A DNA stretch of 64,000 nucleotides from Spirometra erinaceieuropaei (Eukaryota > Platyhelminthes > Cestoda > Diphyllobothriidea > Diphyllobothriidae): contig CACRXP010000687.1 of assembly GCA_902702965.1 (NCBI GenBank), positions 184,141-248,140 on the forward strand, given 5' to 3'. The notes beneath the pieces are model-generated. The model was not told the origin of the DNA and searched no databases. It saw nothing but the letters and a program-made list of their open reading frames with translations. Positions 31,380 to 42,889 of this stretch are shown here, piece by piece; the first letter of the stretch is position 1; each line of letters starts with the position of its first letter. Position numbers and translations under genes: made by a program.

Positions 31380-33465
31380 GGTTAGAATATACGGCTTTAT
31401 GAGATGTCAGCTAAAACTCTGAATTACTTAAGTAGAATAATTGTGCTGATCATTGCCTTACATCATTTCCAAAATATATCATGTGCGAAGTTATCGCGAC
31501 TATTGAATTCACTTTTTTCGGCTGCAAAGGCCGTAATCGTAGAAAAACGTTGCATAATTTTGCCCATTTTTCAAAAACGTTTTGACCACTTATTTCTGCA
31601 AATGAATTTAGTGACTGTATTAAGTGACAGTTTTTTTCAGATTTGTCGTTAAATGTTGCTCTAGACTTTTCAGTCAAAAGGTCGTATTATTTCCACTGAA
31701 GTATAATGCATGCATTCGTGTGTGTCATTAAGAAATTATCCGAGAAATCACTTGAAAGTATTACTTATCTGAGTCGTGCTGTGTGGTTTATTGAAAACAT
31801 GAGTAAACATACACGTAAGAGACTATTTATGGAAAAAATTTACACTAAAAAGTGCATAATCAAAAAAGCAAAACGGAAAACTTTATTTTCTGCTAAATAT
31901 ATCAAAAAAGTAAGGTTTTGTTTGGTCTTATTTAAAGGCATTTACATTTATAACATAACTGAAAATCAGTCCGAAAAATGTATGCCTATCAATTGTTGAT
32001 GTTTGCTGTTTTTAGCATGCGTTGCACATCATCACACTTGACATTGCAAATCTCATCAATAAATCACATGTTTATTGAGATCGGTCGATGACCACCTGTA
32101 ATGAAATGCCTGAACTTGTCAATCCAGTGGTTGTTAAATGTCTGGCTTTTCGCAAAAAACCATTAAAAATCTCACAAAGGTGTCGCTTGGTTGTATTTTT
32201 TGATCAACTCATTTTTGACTTAACTCTGTTCAGATCCTATTAATTGAAAATCAACCAAAATGCAAGGTCTGAGAACTGATTTGTCGCCTAAGCAGGCGCA
32301 CATGATTTTCAAATTATTTTATCTTTTATCTCACATTTTGTCGTCGTCCAGTTTAGCCCTAAGGATCGGAAGACATTTGGAAAATATAAATTCTTCAAAG
32401 AAGCAACACATTTTCCTCTGTCTTTTTTGATTCGTGAGTGGACCATCGCAGAAACATACAGTACATTCTTCGAAATTGGCTTTTCGGTCTCATTCCAAAA
32501 ATTGATGGAAATATTTTTACTTTCCAGTGGGCAAAGCTGGTGGTTAAGGTTATCAAATCAGTTTACAGTAGCAAGCCAATGTAACGAAATCCCTTCTAAT
32601 TAATTTATAATTTGAGCTAAAATATGTGGGTCTTATAAGAACACGTGTCATATTAGTTCGGCCAGACAGGCTTGCGCTGTTAAGCAATCTAGGGAGGCTA
32701 TCATTGTTAAATGCGATAAATTTCACATTCTGTGATGAAGTGCCTGATCATCAGTCTTTCTCTGCCATGTGACTTCACTGACGAGCATTGATCGACGGTA
32801 ACACTCCTCAGTGAATGAAGACAATAACATAAACCCCGTTGGATCATACTACGTTCGCTACGTCTCTCCATTTGTACCCACCAGCCCGACGACATTTATT
32901 TGTCGAGTCGGTCATTCATAGTTTATTTGCATCCTGAACCACGATTTTGTTTAAACATATCATAATTTGTATAAGATATTGGTTATTATATCGCGGTAGA
33001 ATCTGTTCAACACTAAAGCTCTATTTTAGGCACGGTACTGCAGAAATATGATTAGCCACTCCACACGACTTGTGAATTTTGATATTATATATCTGATGAA
33101 TACGAATGGCTTTATCTTATTTAGAAGCTTTCAAGACCATCGCTTTTTTGTTAGTACAATGAATCAATATTCTGTCTTCAGTGACAATTCAATGGAGAAG
33201 TTGAGCTGTTCCCCGATTTCGTTCTTAAACTGCACGCCATAACAAATCACGTTTCTGGAAATTTCATGATGGTCTGGCGCAGATCTGCGTAAATAGTTGC
33301 ACACATGGGGTCCCTATCCGGCTCTACTGATCACACTGGTCGGTGGATGTTGACGGGGTCAAAATCACCTGTTAGGATTTTCACCCATCAACGCTGGCAC
33401 ATGCCAGCATTTTAACAATGAAATAAAAACTTTAGATTATTTTCTGTCACTGTAGCCTGTTTATT
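31380..33465. other. No recognised gene
   Basis: AT-rich. Two frames of 82 and 97 codons (31404-31652 and 31706-31999, plus strand) have low-complexity, Lys/Ile/Phe-rich translations and no recognisable motif; I do not call them genes. Confidence 0.3.
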
Positions 33466-33469
33466 CTTG

Positions 33470-34760
33470 CAAAACGCACATCGCGCACAATGACGGCAGG
33501 TCCTTTCGCCTTGTAAACATTGACTGGCAAAAAGGAGGCGGCGGAGTCATAGGTATTTTTTGTCCTCGTTAAGTTAGTCTGAGTTTCTTGCTGAGGCATC
33601 ATGAATGGTTGCGCACTGTGGGCGATCGACAATGCCTCCCTACAGAGGTGCTTGTGGAAAAGTTGACCCCTTGAATTAGAATCCTTCTCAGCTCTGGCCT
33701 TAAATCAATTGCCTTCGAAATTAGTAATGGCAGCTGATTCTGCCCTAGGTCACTGGCCAAATGGTTCTGTGGTAGTTGACATTTCCTGTAATCTAGGCTC
33801 CGGAAATGATCTCGTTTTCTGAGGATTATTGAAGTCCTGCATCGTCCGCTCCGTGTCATCCACTGGCCTTAATGTTACAATTCTTCTAATTTAGTTTGTA
33901 CCTTGGACTGTTTTTGGGCAAGACTTATATACGCTTTATATTATCCTGGCGACATTTCCCGTGATGTTTAGTCCAGTCCTCTTCCTACGGCTTTTTGTCT
34001 CGAAAGTTGCTACTTGAGAATTGACAACAGATGTTTTATACACCCCATGATTTCTTCCAGGAAAGACCTGGCAGGGATGGCCGTTACCCTGCTCCGAGGT
34101 AACGTATGCACAAAAAACCACTAGATGGTCTTCCGAAGAAACAGTCATGCGTATAAACTACAGATTTTCAACCTCTTCCTTTAGCTTATACATCGTTTCA
34201 CAACCGTTACACGAATATCCTGCGTAATTCTGCTGTGACGCATTGACGGAGCTCTTAGAATGGACCTGCGAGCATGTGTTTTTAGCGGAGGGATTGGCTG
34301 AGCAAGATTTGATTTTAAAGTCGCTAGTTCGAATCCGACGTGCGCGTTACTTTGGAATAAGAATGCAGATTTCCACCTTCTAAACGACTATTCTGTACCA
34401 CCGGAATAAACTTTCTCGCAAAGAATGTTGCTTTGAGTATGAAGACAATAATGTTATGCTGTTCTTTTGATAGAAAGTAACTCCGTATTCTGAATATAAT
34501 AGTATATTTGAGAAGCCTTTAAACAAAAGATATAGACAGATACGTAGAAGAGCAACTGATGCTTGTTAGAGGCTATAAATAAATAGTTCGTCAGACTGTA
34601 CGTTTTTCTGGGCTTGAAAGCAGTAGAAACGAGAAAGGTCGAAATCGGAGTTCTGTATATGTACTGCAGGTAATTCATTGCGAGGACGATGTTGATGAAT
34701 CGAATTGGATTCCTAATTCCGGAAGGGTCTAAGCGCGTCCAGTAGGTTGAAATCTTAAAG
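33470..34760 (-). mobile_element. LINE-1b: decayed ORF1 and 5' leader
   Basis: Aligns along the minus strand with about 770-2010: the runs around 33600-33780, 33940-34200 and 34290-34740 match the ORF1 and leader of LINE-1. The reading frame is broken many times. It retains the tRNA-like B box AGTTCGAATCC at about 34327-34337 on the plus strand. ORF2 is absent. Confidence 0.7.
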
Positions 34761-35019
34761 CAGGTTATTTTCAGGGTTATCGAAAAATTGGGAAATTTTT
34801 GACTATGCTTTCCTGGTCAAATTGTAGGCGACATAGGGCTATTAAAGCAAAGTACGTTAACAAAAGATGCTGGAGTTGTTAGTTTGGAAAGTAGCCCAGC
34901 CTAAAACGAAAGAGAAAAAGTGGTGTATGTAAAATATTGATGAAAGCCTGGACTCCACATGAGAGATCTGGTTGACGAAGCATGAGGGTCAGCATAGGCC
35001 ACATGTAATGATAAACCTG

Positions 35020-35350
35020 GCTGTAGCATCAAAAATAAGGCAAAAACCTAACGGAACTAAAATTCTAACGCTAACCCCAAACTTATCAATAAACCTTTCT
35101 CTAGACCAACCAAAAACGCAAGCCCAAATCCCAACCCTGACCTTAACGCTAACTAACATACTAACCTAAGCTTAATACCGACCAGATCCTGACAACAATC
35201 TTAATCTCAACCCCAACCCTGATCTTAATCGCCGCCCCACCCCACCCTAACACTAAACCTAACTACAAACGTAACAATAAACGTAAACATAAACCGCGAT
35301 TCAACCCCCAACTATAACCGGAACCATTGAACTTATCAGAAACTGAAGCC
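35020..35350 (+). repeat. Degenerate telomere-like (AACCCT-type) tract
   Basis: A run of irregular units such as CTAACCCC, CCCAACCCTGACCTTAAC and CCACCCTAACACTAAACC, strongly C/A-biased on this strand. It resembles an eroded interstitial array of the animal telomere repeat (CCCTAA)n, but no two perfect units in tandem remain; other low-complexity origins are possible. A shorter hint, ACCCTAACCCTAC, occurs at about 47010. Confidence 0.5.
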
Positions 35351-35869
35351 CTAAACTAAATTCTTAATCTGACTTTTGTGAAAACAGCAAGAAAAACTCT
35401 AGCTTTAAATCAAAAAGTCAGCGTGTCCTTTTCCATTTTACCTGTGAATTATTTCCAGCCAACGATTTCAACATCCTCTTCGGCTTATTCTGCTTGTAAT
35501 GCCTACATCAAGTTAACATTTGGGAAAAGTACAGCGCCACCAACCCCAAACAAATGTTAAGACAAAAACGAGAAACCCCCGGAAAATACAATTGCTTTAC
35601 ATCCGAGCACTATATTAGGGCATATGGATTATTTGTGCGTACGTGGAAATCGTGAAACCCACTCTTCGGAGGCGTTTTTCTCCTTCGGCCGTAACACTAC
35701 CTCCGGTCACCAAAAATGCAGTAAGTTAGCGAACGTCTAAACTTCACTAAGAAACAGATTCATCGCGCACACTGCATTGGAATGCAGGAGAGACGTCGCA
35801 AGTTTGGTTTTTCTGACGTTTTTTTTGGGTAACCCAAAGGATGCTGAGACTATTCTTGTGAACTGACGG

Positions 35870-35945
35870 GTGTGTGGAGATGCAAAAGTGTGTAAATTTA
35901 TTAGTTGACATCGCTTAAGCTTAGCCTAACTGTCAGATCTGCGCA
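35870..35945 (+). repeat. Dispersed repeat, second copy
   Basis: GGAGATGCAAAAGTGTG / TTAGTTGACATCGCTTAAGC / CCTAACTGTCAG matches 30130-30195 in the same orientation with the same internal order. Confidence 0.45.
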
Positions 35946-35947
35946 GA

Positions 35948-36196
35948 ATGCCCTCGTTCGACTTCAGTGTGGTGTCACACCTTAGCACAAGTACTTGCTA
36001 CGTGAGAAACGTAGACATTTTCACGCTGAGTCGAAGATGTAGAAAGATGTTTGCGGATGGCGGTTGTTTCAGTTGGTATTATGATGTATTCGGAGGATGT
36101 AAGAAGCAACATTGCTTCAATTTAATTGAGGTTGTTGCATGCTCCATGAGAAACATCACTAAACGTACACGATCACATGTTTCTTCTAGTAAATGA
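35948..36196 (+). CDS. Cys-rich 82-codon ORF, very tentative
   Basis: The frame contains ten Cys in about 80 residues, with CFSWYYDVFGGC followed by FNLIEVVAC, reminiscent of the YYD, YGGC and EEC landmarks of Kunitz inhibitors. However, the spacing between the Cys residues is wrong for a standard Kunitz domain (10 residues between the third and fourth Cys instead of 7), there is no signal peptide in frame, and no splice-supported extension was found. Most likely chance or a decayed exon. Confidence 0.15.
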   Translation: MPSFDFSVVSHLSTSTCYVRNVDIFTLSRRCRKMFADGGCFSWYYDVFGGCKKQHCFNLIEVVACSMRNITKRTRSHVSSSK

Positions 36197-36199
36197 GTA

Positions 36200-38220
36200 C
36201 AACATTGCTTATGTCCGATTTCTATTAATTATATTTTAATTTGTAATTTCATTGAAGAATAATCCGAAAATTGCGCGCCTTTTAAGTGGCTATTATTACT
36301 GTGAGTTTGCAACTATTAATCCAAACTATACTCAACATTGCAAGCTCGATCGATTAATTTTGCCTACTCGACAACGCCATTTAGTACATTGGTTGTCACT
36401 TTTAAGATTAATTAAGGGCTTCACCTGTAAATTATGCCTAAACTGAAGTCGGACCATGGCAATCAGCTGATGCGTGACATTTCGAATGAATACTCCTAAT
36501 GGCCTCGTGAAGATGCTACTTAGCCTTATCCTCTCAACAAGTCAGCCAAACCCACTGTTGTCAGGTTGATCGAAGTAAAGTGCCTAAGAGCGGGTTTATT
36601 GCCTTGACAGTCGGGCATACGTTTTAACTTGTTAGCGTTTTTCGCTCACATCAGAGTATCCTTTTTTCTTAATACAGCGAACCAGAATTCTAAGCGGGAT
36701 TTCAGTAAGCAGTTTAGCTGTTTCGTGACCATTCGAGTGACCAGACTAGTTTCGGGCTGTCTGCAATCATGAGTAGAGATTTTAGATGAATAAGCGATGT
36801 CTGCAACTCACAAGACCAAATCGCTAACTTAACTTTTATTAAGTAGCCACCTTTCTATTCCACTGTGAAGAGGATAAGTCACAAAATATTTGACTGTATG
36901 ACTTTACATTGACTGAAAAATTGTAATCGTAAATATTGCAGTAGAAGGAGTATAAAATGACAGTGATTAATATTAGAGTGCCTAGCAGGTTGGGTGACTC
37001 TGATCCTGCTTCTGCATTTAATGAGCATAAGCAAGCGAGGCCATTTACGAGCTTGGATGCATGCCCAAAATAATACTCGCAGGATGCATGTACAAAAGGT
37101 AAATAATTCCATCACAGAAATTTACCAAAACGCTCAGAGTTACCTCTGAATTTGAGCCGGTTTAACAAACTGCCAGTAACCATGGCATAGGAGCATCTTC
37201 CGGACTTGCAGGCAACTCATCCATCTACTCAGACTTCTGATATGGAAGATCTATCCCGTAGACCATACCAGCCAAAAAATTTTTCACCCCTTGCGAACAT
37301 CAATCATCTGTCTTCCTTTTATTCAATAAAGTTAGGCGTTAATTATGGACAAATTCCTACCTAAAGTTCAGCAGCCCAATAGTCGATTTGGAGAAATGCC
37401 GATTCACCGAGAGCAGCTCTACCCTTTGTGGCCGTTGTCAGTCTGAACTGAACCTGTGTCTTAACTCTCGGAACGTATGTCCAACTCTGACATTCCTTTC
37501 CATCAGGTCTTCACTTTCTTGCTGCATGCTAAAGGCATATTCTACACGATTTATATTTTTCCTACAAAGCAATATGTCCATGTATAAGTGCACATCGAAC
37601 TGTTATTACACAAGGCATACCACACATGCTACGGCAATACGTGCCATTCTAAACGATGTCTGAACGTATCTCTAGACTAAGAAAACATAACTTACTTTAG
37701 GGAAGCTATTCCATGGTTTTACTATACAACGTGAATGATATTAATGCGTCTCTTCAAATATGTCATGGTATTGATATTGCCTTATGGGATGCCTACAGGA
37801 GTTTCTTGAATGTGCTATCTAAAATGGCCTCCGCAGGGGAAAACGAAGTCCAATCCACACACGACACAACAAATGTGTAATTAGATCTCAAACAACTACG
37901 AATAAATGCAATCGCCGACTTCTGTGACTTAGCAATTCAATGCCCGGCTTTCTTGAAGGAACTCAAAATCCAATTAAACTTAAAATTCCCAGTCGTAAAT
38001 TGCGTGGTCATTTTGTAGCCAAAAACGGTTGAGACGCAGACTTCGTTCCAATTTCCCAAACGTCCACACGACGGCAAATCTCACTAAATTTCTCAAACAT
38101 TTCTGCCATGTATTCGAGCTACGAAGCAACCCCTTAACAACGCTTTACCAACGAGATTTCCTCGTTTATAACTAAGGTGTTGATGACTTCTTTTCAAGTC
38201 GGGTATTATAATAAATGAAA
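36200..38220. other. No recognised gene
   Basis: AT-rich sequence with short unconnected frames. No retroelement motifs and no partner in the window were found. Confidence 0.3.
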
Positions 38221-38354
38221 TGGGTCAATTAGGAAGATTCCTTTATAACTAACATTTGTAAACACGAACGCGCCAGGCTGTGGGGTAACGCTACAGAAGG
38301 CGTGTGTTCAATTTCGAATGTCATGTGATAATTTTTTTAACTTTACTCGTAAAA

Positions 38355-39145
38355 AAGGTGGTTCAGAAGAGCATCTGGCGAGTTTGCGTACACTTTCGAT
38401 AAACTATCATCGAGCCTGCTCATTTTTATGGGAGCGAAGTACAAACCGAGACGTGCGAATGATGAAAGCAACCGATTACGGTTAGCCCAGGTTTGCCCTG
38501 TCCCAGGGGGAGGGAGGGGAGGGGTGAACGTGGACGCGGAGACTGGCATGCAGGTAATCGACCCTTGTCCACGATAGACGCCCAGCGTGCAAAAGGTTCT
38601 TCTGCGTGCACAGGACCGGCCTCTGTAGCCTGACGGTAGTTGCCTCTGCTGTTGCATATATGCGCTGACTCAGTCATTTGGGGTATTTAGGTGGGACCTT
38701 GTAAATCATGCGGAAGGCTTCGTTGGGATCCCCTCGGATGGAGCTGTATATGCTCTTAACTTCATACTTCCTCAGACATGCCGGCAGATGTCTTCGTATT
38801 CTTACGCATAGGCGCCGACTCGTGAGGCCAATGCAGCCTTACAAGCTCCGCGTCTACCGTGGGCAAGGATCGATTTATTGTATGCATGTCTCCGCCCCCC
38901 CTCCTATCCTCTTCCTTCAGATGGTGCTCAATCCAACCTTCGGTGTCACTGAATGCCTCCCACTCCTACCCCCTCCAACCCACTCCATTCACATGCACGT
39001 TTTTAAGAAAGGCCGAAGGCAATCAATTGGGCTTATCACTCACACGTTTTATTTTGTACCACGTTCCCATATTAATATACAGGCCCAATGATAGTTTATC
39101 GAAAGTTCGTGTAGGTTCGCCAAGTGTTCTTCTAGACTGGTCCAT
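38355..39145. repeat. Palindromic element C, right copy
   Basis: The ends mirror each other: TCGATAAACTATCATCG at about 38397 and TGATAGTTTATCGAAAG at about 39090, extending outward to GGTTCAGAAGAGC and its counterpart near 39135. The reverse complement aligns along its whole length with 15205-16080, including the block at about 38800-38870 (CTTACGCATAGGCGCCGACT). Confidence 0.65.
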
Positions 39146-40595
39146 GAGAACTTTTAAAACCTTAAAAATGCCAGTATTCAGAGCTCCTGAAGGAGTAAAA
39201 AATGCATTATGCCCTCGTTTCACAGACGGCTGGAAATAATGATGGCCCGTTAGAACAATTAACCAAATTCGATGTTACACCGTCCGATAATACTGAAGGT
39301 GAATACCGATGTAGTATATTCCAGAACTTAACAAAAGGCAATAAATGACTTGTTAATCTCTCTATGAGTTACTTGGCGGAAAGGTTAACCACCTGCCAAT
39401 TTAAATCAGTTGAACAGTAGTATGCTGAATAGTGATTTATACAGGAAAGGCATTTCCTTTTAGATCCGAACTAACTAGCGTGATGCAACTAGCATTGCTT
39501 CAGGCCGCAAATACACTTAACTCGGTAAACCTGAGAGGAGGTTACCTGGCGTAATCTTGCTAATTAACCTAAATAGTTATTTCCTTCTTTAGTTCCAAGA
39601 GCAATAGCAGAGTAGGGAATATGTTATTAATCTACACAAAATCTACATTACATTTTATTTGTTCCACGAACAATTCACTATATAGAATTTAACTGTTCAA
39701 GGGGAGAATGCCTTTATTTACCTTCTTTCCAACACGTCTCCACAACAAATTTGTCTGTATCAGACTTGTATATCTTACATTATCCGCGACTTCAGTGAAA
39801 ACCTTATGACAAAACGAGCTCCAGCTGCCGTATAACGTTTTTTATTGGATGTTTTAATGCTTCATACGTTATCCAGGATCACAGTGGTGGGTTCAAAACC
39901 TTAACGTTGCCATTGTTATCATCGCAGTAAATGTTTCACTCGTTTATGGCTTTATCTATATGCCTGTTACAGTTTGTGAAAAGCTCATCTTATTCAGCTC
40001 TGGTCTCATGTATTACACAGGGTCCTTTGAGTGCAAGGCCAAGTCTCAAGCCTTTACAAGCACGGCACTCGAGTTCTTCATAGCACATACCAAAGGGACG
40101 CGTCCTATGTAAAAATGTACCAAGGCCAATACGCAAAAGTCACTGGTTTTCGCTCCATTGCATTTTGATGCAAAGAAGGCTTTCATTCTAGATTTGACAT
40201 AGCGTATGTAGTTGAAATGTGATCCGTCTTTAAAGCAGATCCTTACGCCCCGTCAATTTCATCGTCAGGAATTGGAATCACTACCCATAGCTATTTGTCT
40301 TGGCGCGTTTCTAACAAACTGAAGCCACCGTTTTTAGCGTTTAGGTAAATTTCTGGAAAGAAACGCGTAGGAATTAAATAAGTGGAATTAGAAAACACTT
40401 TCATTTTGATCTGGCCTCCTCGACGTTCATCAGCTGGCATTGCTACAGGCAGCGTGTGCATTTACCTGACCAATACGAAATACCGCAGTAGTTTCTGTTA
40501 TCTAAATTTACCCATTTACCTGAATCGTTTTTTCGCATCAGTTTTACAAAAACCAGCAGACTAGGGAGTAATTGTTTTCTGCAGAAAACCAAAAA
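39146..40595. other. 3' flank of copy 4, duplicate of 13700-15204; no gene
   Basis: Non-coding counterpart of the left-arm flank. Frames are short and broken in both arms. Confidence 0.4.
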
Positions 40596-40599
40596 AACG

Positions 40600-40605
40600 T
40601 TTATT
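40600..40605 (-). terminator. Poly(A) signal of family copy 4
   Basis: AATAAA on the minus strand 116 nt after the stop codon, in the context TTCGTTGTGTGAATAAA, identical to that after copy 2. Confidence 0.6.
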
Positions 40606-40720
40606 CACACAACGAAAATTGTAACATATGGAACTCAACTGCCCATGTCAAGAGAATGTTTGTTCGCTTCCATTGGAAAACTTCCAGTATTGTACTTTAC
40701 GATTTTTTGACTGCCAGTAG

Positions 40721-42117
40721 TTACTGCTGGCACTCTATGGACTGGCCACGCAAAATGTCTTGCTGCAGAAAAACGTTGAAGTTAGAGACACGCATTCGTA
40801 GCATTTTTAATAAAAAATTGTTGATGGGTTCATATGGTTTGTCCGAAACGTTCATGCATGCATTGCAGAGCTTCAGCGAAGACAGCCGAATCATATTTGG
40901 CTGCTGGTTATCCACGTTCCAGTAAGTAAAATCGATAGTTGCATTCACAGCCAAACTGTCTAACATGAACGTGGAATATTCGGCGCTATAACGTGGAGTT
41001 TTGGAGTTCTTGGATTGTAGACTCTGTTTGTTTAGGAAGTATGCATGGAGTAAAGGTATAAGTGGAAGAAATGTCACTACTAGCATACTGCCCATATTTT
41101 GACAATTATACTTCCTATCTTACCTGTCTTGCTACATGAAATTCGGCGTTAGAGATCGGAGCCATGCATGAGTATTGCCAGTATCTGTCTTTCCATTCGT
41201 CCCGTAAATACTTGCAATCGAAAGATAAGGGTTCCTCATGGATCATAATTAGTAAGTTGAAACGCCAGTATTTATTTTCTAGTATTTTCTCAAAAAGACG
41301 GTAGTAAACCTGCTGAGTCAAGTATGCAGCCACTTCACTGAGACTAAAGCCATAAGCAGAACGCGGGCATCTTGTTTTAGCTGAAAGCATAAACAATCTT
41401 GCCATTATTTACTCTTATTAATATAACCTATGAAGGTATTTGCAAATACGTAATTGACGAATATAGCATGCCAATGCTAGTTGTACAACAAACTTCAGTC
41501 AATGGTCCGCGTATGGATGCAGTTGTAGGCTTCCGGAATGGAGTCTTTGTCTAAAGCTTTAGGCGTTTGATGCAAACATCATATAATTTTTGAAGTATGT
41601 AGGTAAAGCAATGCTATCTTTTTCAGGGAAACCAGCTGAATTTGAACATTTTTATTCATTCAAATAGCGGCGCAATTAATATAAGTTGCGAGCGATATTT
41701 AACGAAAATTTTATTGTAAAAATTAAAATACAGATATTTCACAAATAACTACGGCCTTCAGCAAAATTAATTAAAACTATTTTGATGATTAGTTGTATAA
41801 AGTGAGACCCTCTAGTTCATTGTCATGAAACGATGAACTGTTATAATTAAAATGATTTTTTTTAAAAAAAAGTTATTTCAACGCCACCGATTTGCTCATA
41901 CCGAAGGCGTCCGGCTATGTATACGATGGGTATAGGCGCTTTTTTAAAAAAAAGTAAACACGCAAATAAAATTCTCAGATATTTTTGCACTGCAATTTAC
42001 TCCATTTACTCGAGGAAAGCAGATTTAACAGAAGTACGAGAAAGGAAATTTACCTCTATTAAATAAACAGCATTCTGTACAATAAAGTATGAAATAAATT
42101 GCTGCCAGTAATTTCAT
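40721..42117 (-). CDS. CPR-TYW family secreted protein, copy 4 (intact, 3 exons)
   Basis: Minus-strand exons 42117-42054 (64 nt), 41380-41124 (257 nt) and 41023-40721 (303 nt) join into 207 codons. Donors AGAG|GTAAAT and ACAG|GTAAGA and acceptors CTTTCAG and AAACAG are good; introns are 673 and 100 nt, phases 1 and 0. The leader is MKLLAAIYFILYCTECCLF. The mature part has KTRCPRS (C26), GFSLSEVAAYL, LSFDCKYLRD (C77), YSCMA (C93), ATIDFTYW (135-142), NMIRLSSLKLC (C160), C163 and IECQQ (C205). It is the closest relative of copy 2, which lies in the other arm of the inverted duplication, and shares its TATA box and poly(A) context. Function unknown; secretion is inferred from the leader only. 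Confidence 0.8.
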
Positions 42118-42146
42118 TCTTGCATAAACGCAATACTCAACGTTTA

Positions 42147-42153
42147 TTTTATA
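42147..42153 (-). promoter_or_regulatory. TATA box of family copy 4
   Basis: TATAAAA in the same CCAGCGGTCTATAAAATAA context and at the same 36-nt distance from the ATG as in copy 2. Confidence 0.6.
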
Positions 42154-42889
42154 GACCGCTGGAGATTCAGAAGAGAGCGATATGATTCGTTGAATTGCTC
42201 TTTTATTACAGGTAGATTTGAAAGAACAAATAGGAGATGAATGTATGCGATTAAAGTAACCTACTGATGTCCAGACTACAAGGACGTCCGCCTGAAGCAT
42301 AAAGTGCTTGAAGCTTTGCAAACAAGACCAACTGTTGACCCCTGTAATTCGTTTATGTTTAGGTGGTAAGATTAAATAGGACGACTTTAACAACGTTCTT
42401 CCAAAAAATGGCTTTTACTAGCGCGCATAAATTATTTGCGTTTAGTCAGGTTGCACGAAACGGGATAGACTGCTTTCCGTCAGGTTTTTATTAACATCCT
42501 CATCCCAGATCAGCATTTATAAGGCTAATTTTCGGACAAGACGACACTTTCAGTTTGGTACTCTGACGTTTGTTGAGGCAATAAACAAAGAAAAGGGGAA
42601 TGTGAGTATAGATATTTGAAGTGTAAATCATGAGTGAAGGAAGAACTAAAAACCATTCCTGCTGTGAACCCGATAATGATTCCTAGCAGAGAATAGAAAA
42701 ATTTTACATACGAACAAAGCCATGCCTATATTCTCAAAGAGGCAACATGCAGTTCATTACAATATGCCATTTTCAGCATTTAACCATGCTTTTAAACCAG
42801 ATGCATATCCTTAAGGGGGTTGACTTTTGGGGTGTCCAGCTAAGCATTATATCGCTAAAAGAATGTGCGCGAATTTAGGCTACATTCGT

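Noticed and set aside
38343..39239. Several overlapping frames of 100-127 codons on both strands
   Set aside because: They lie within palindrome C, whose G/C-rich tracts make chance frames likely, and they are not preserved as frames in its partner at 15205-16080.
42025..42393. 122-codon minus-strand frame ending in the copy 4 leader
   Set aside because: Its first 92 codons lie over the promoter and upstream DNA, including the TATA box shared with copy 2. The real start is the ATG at 42117, shown by the 64-nt exon 1 common to the family.
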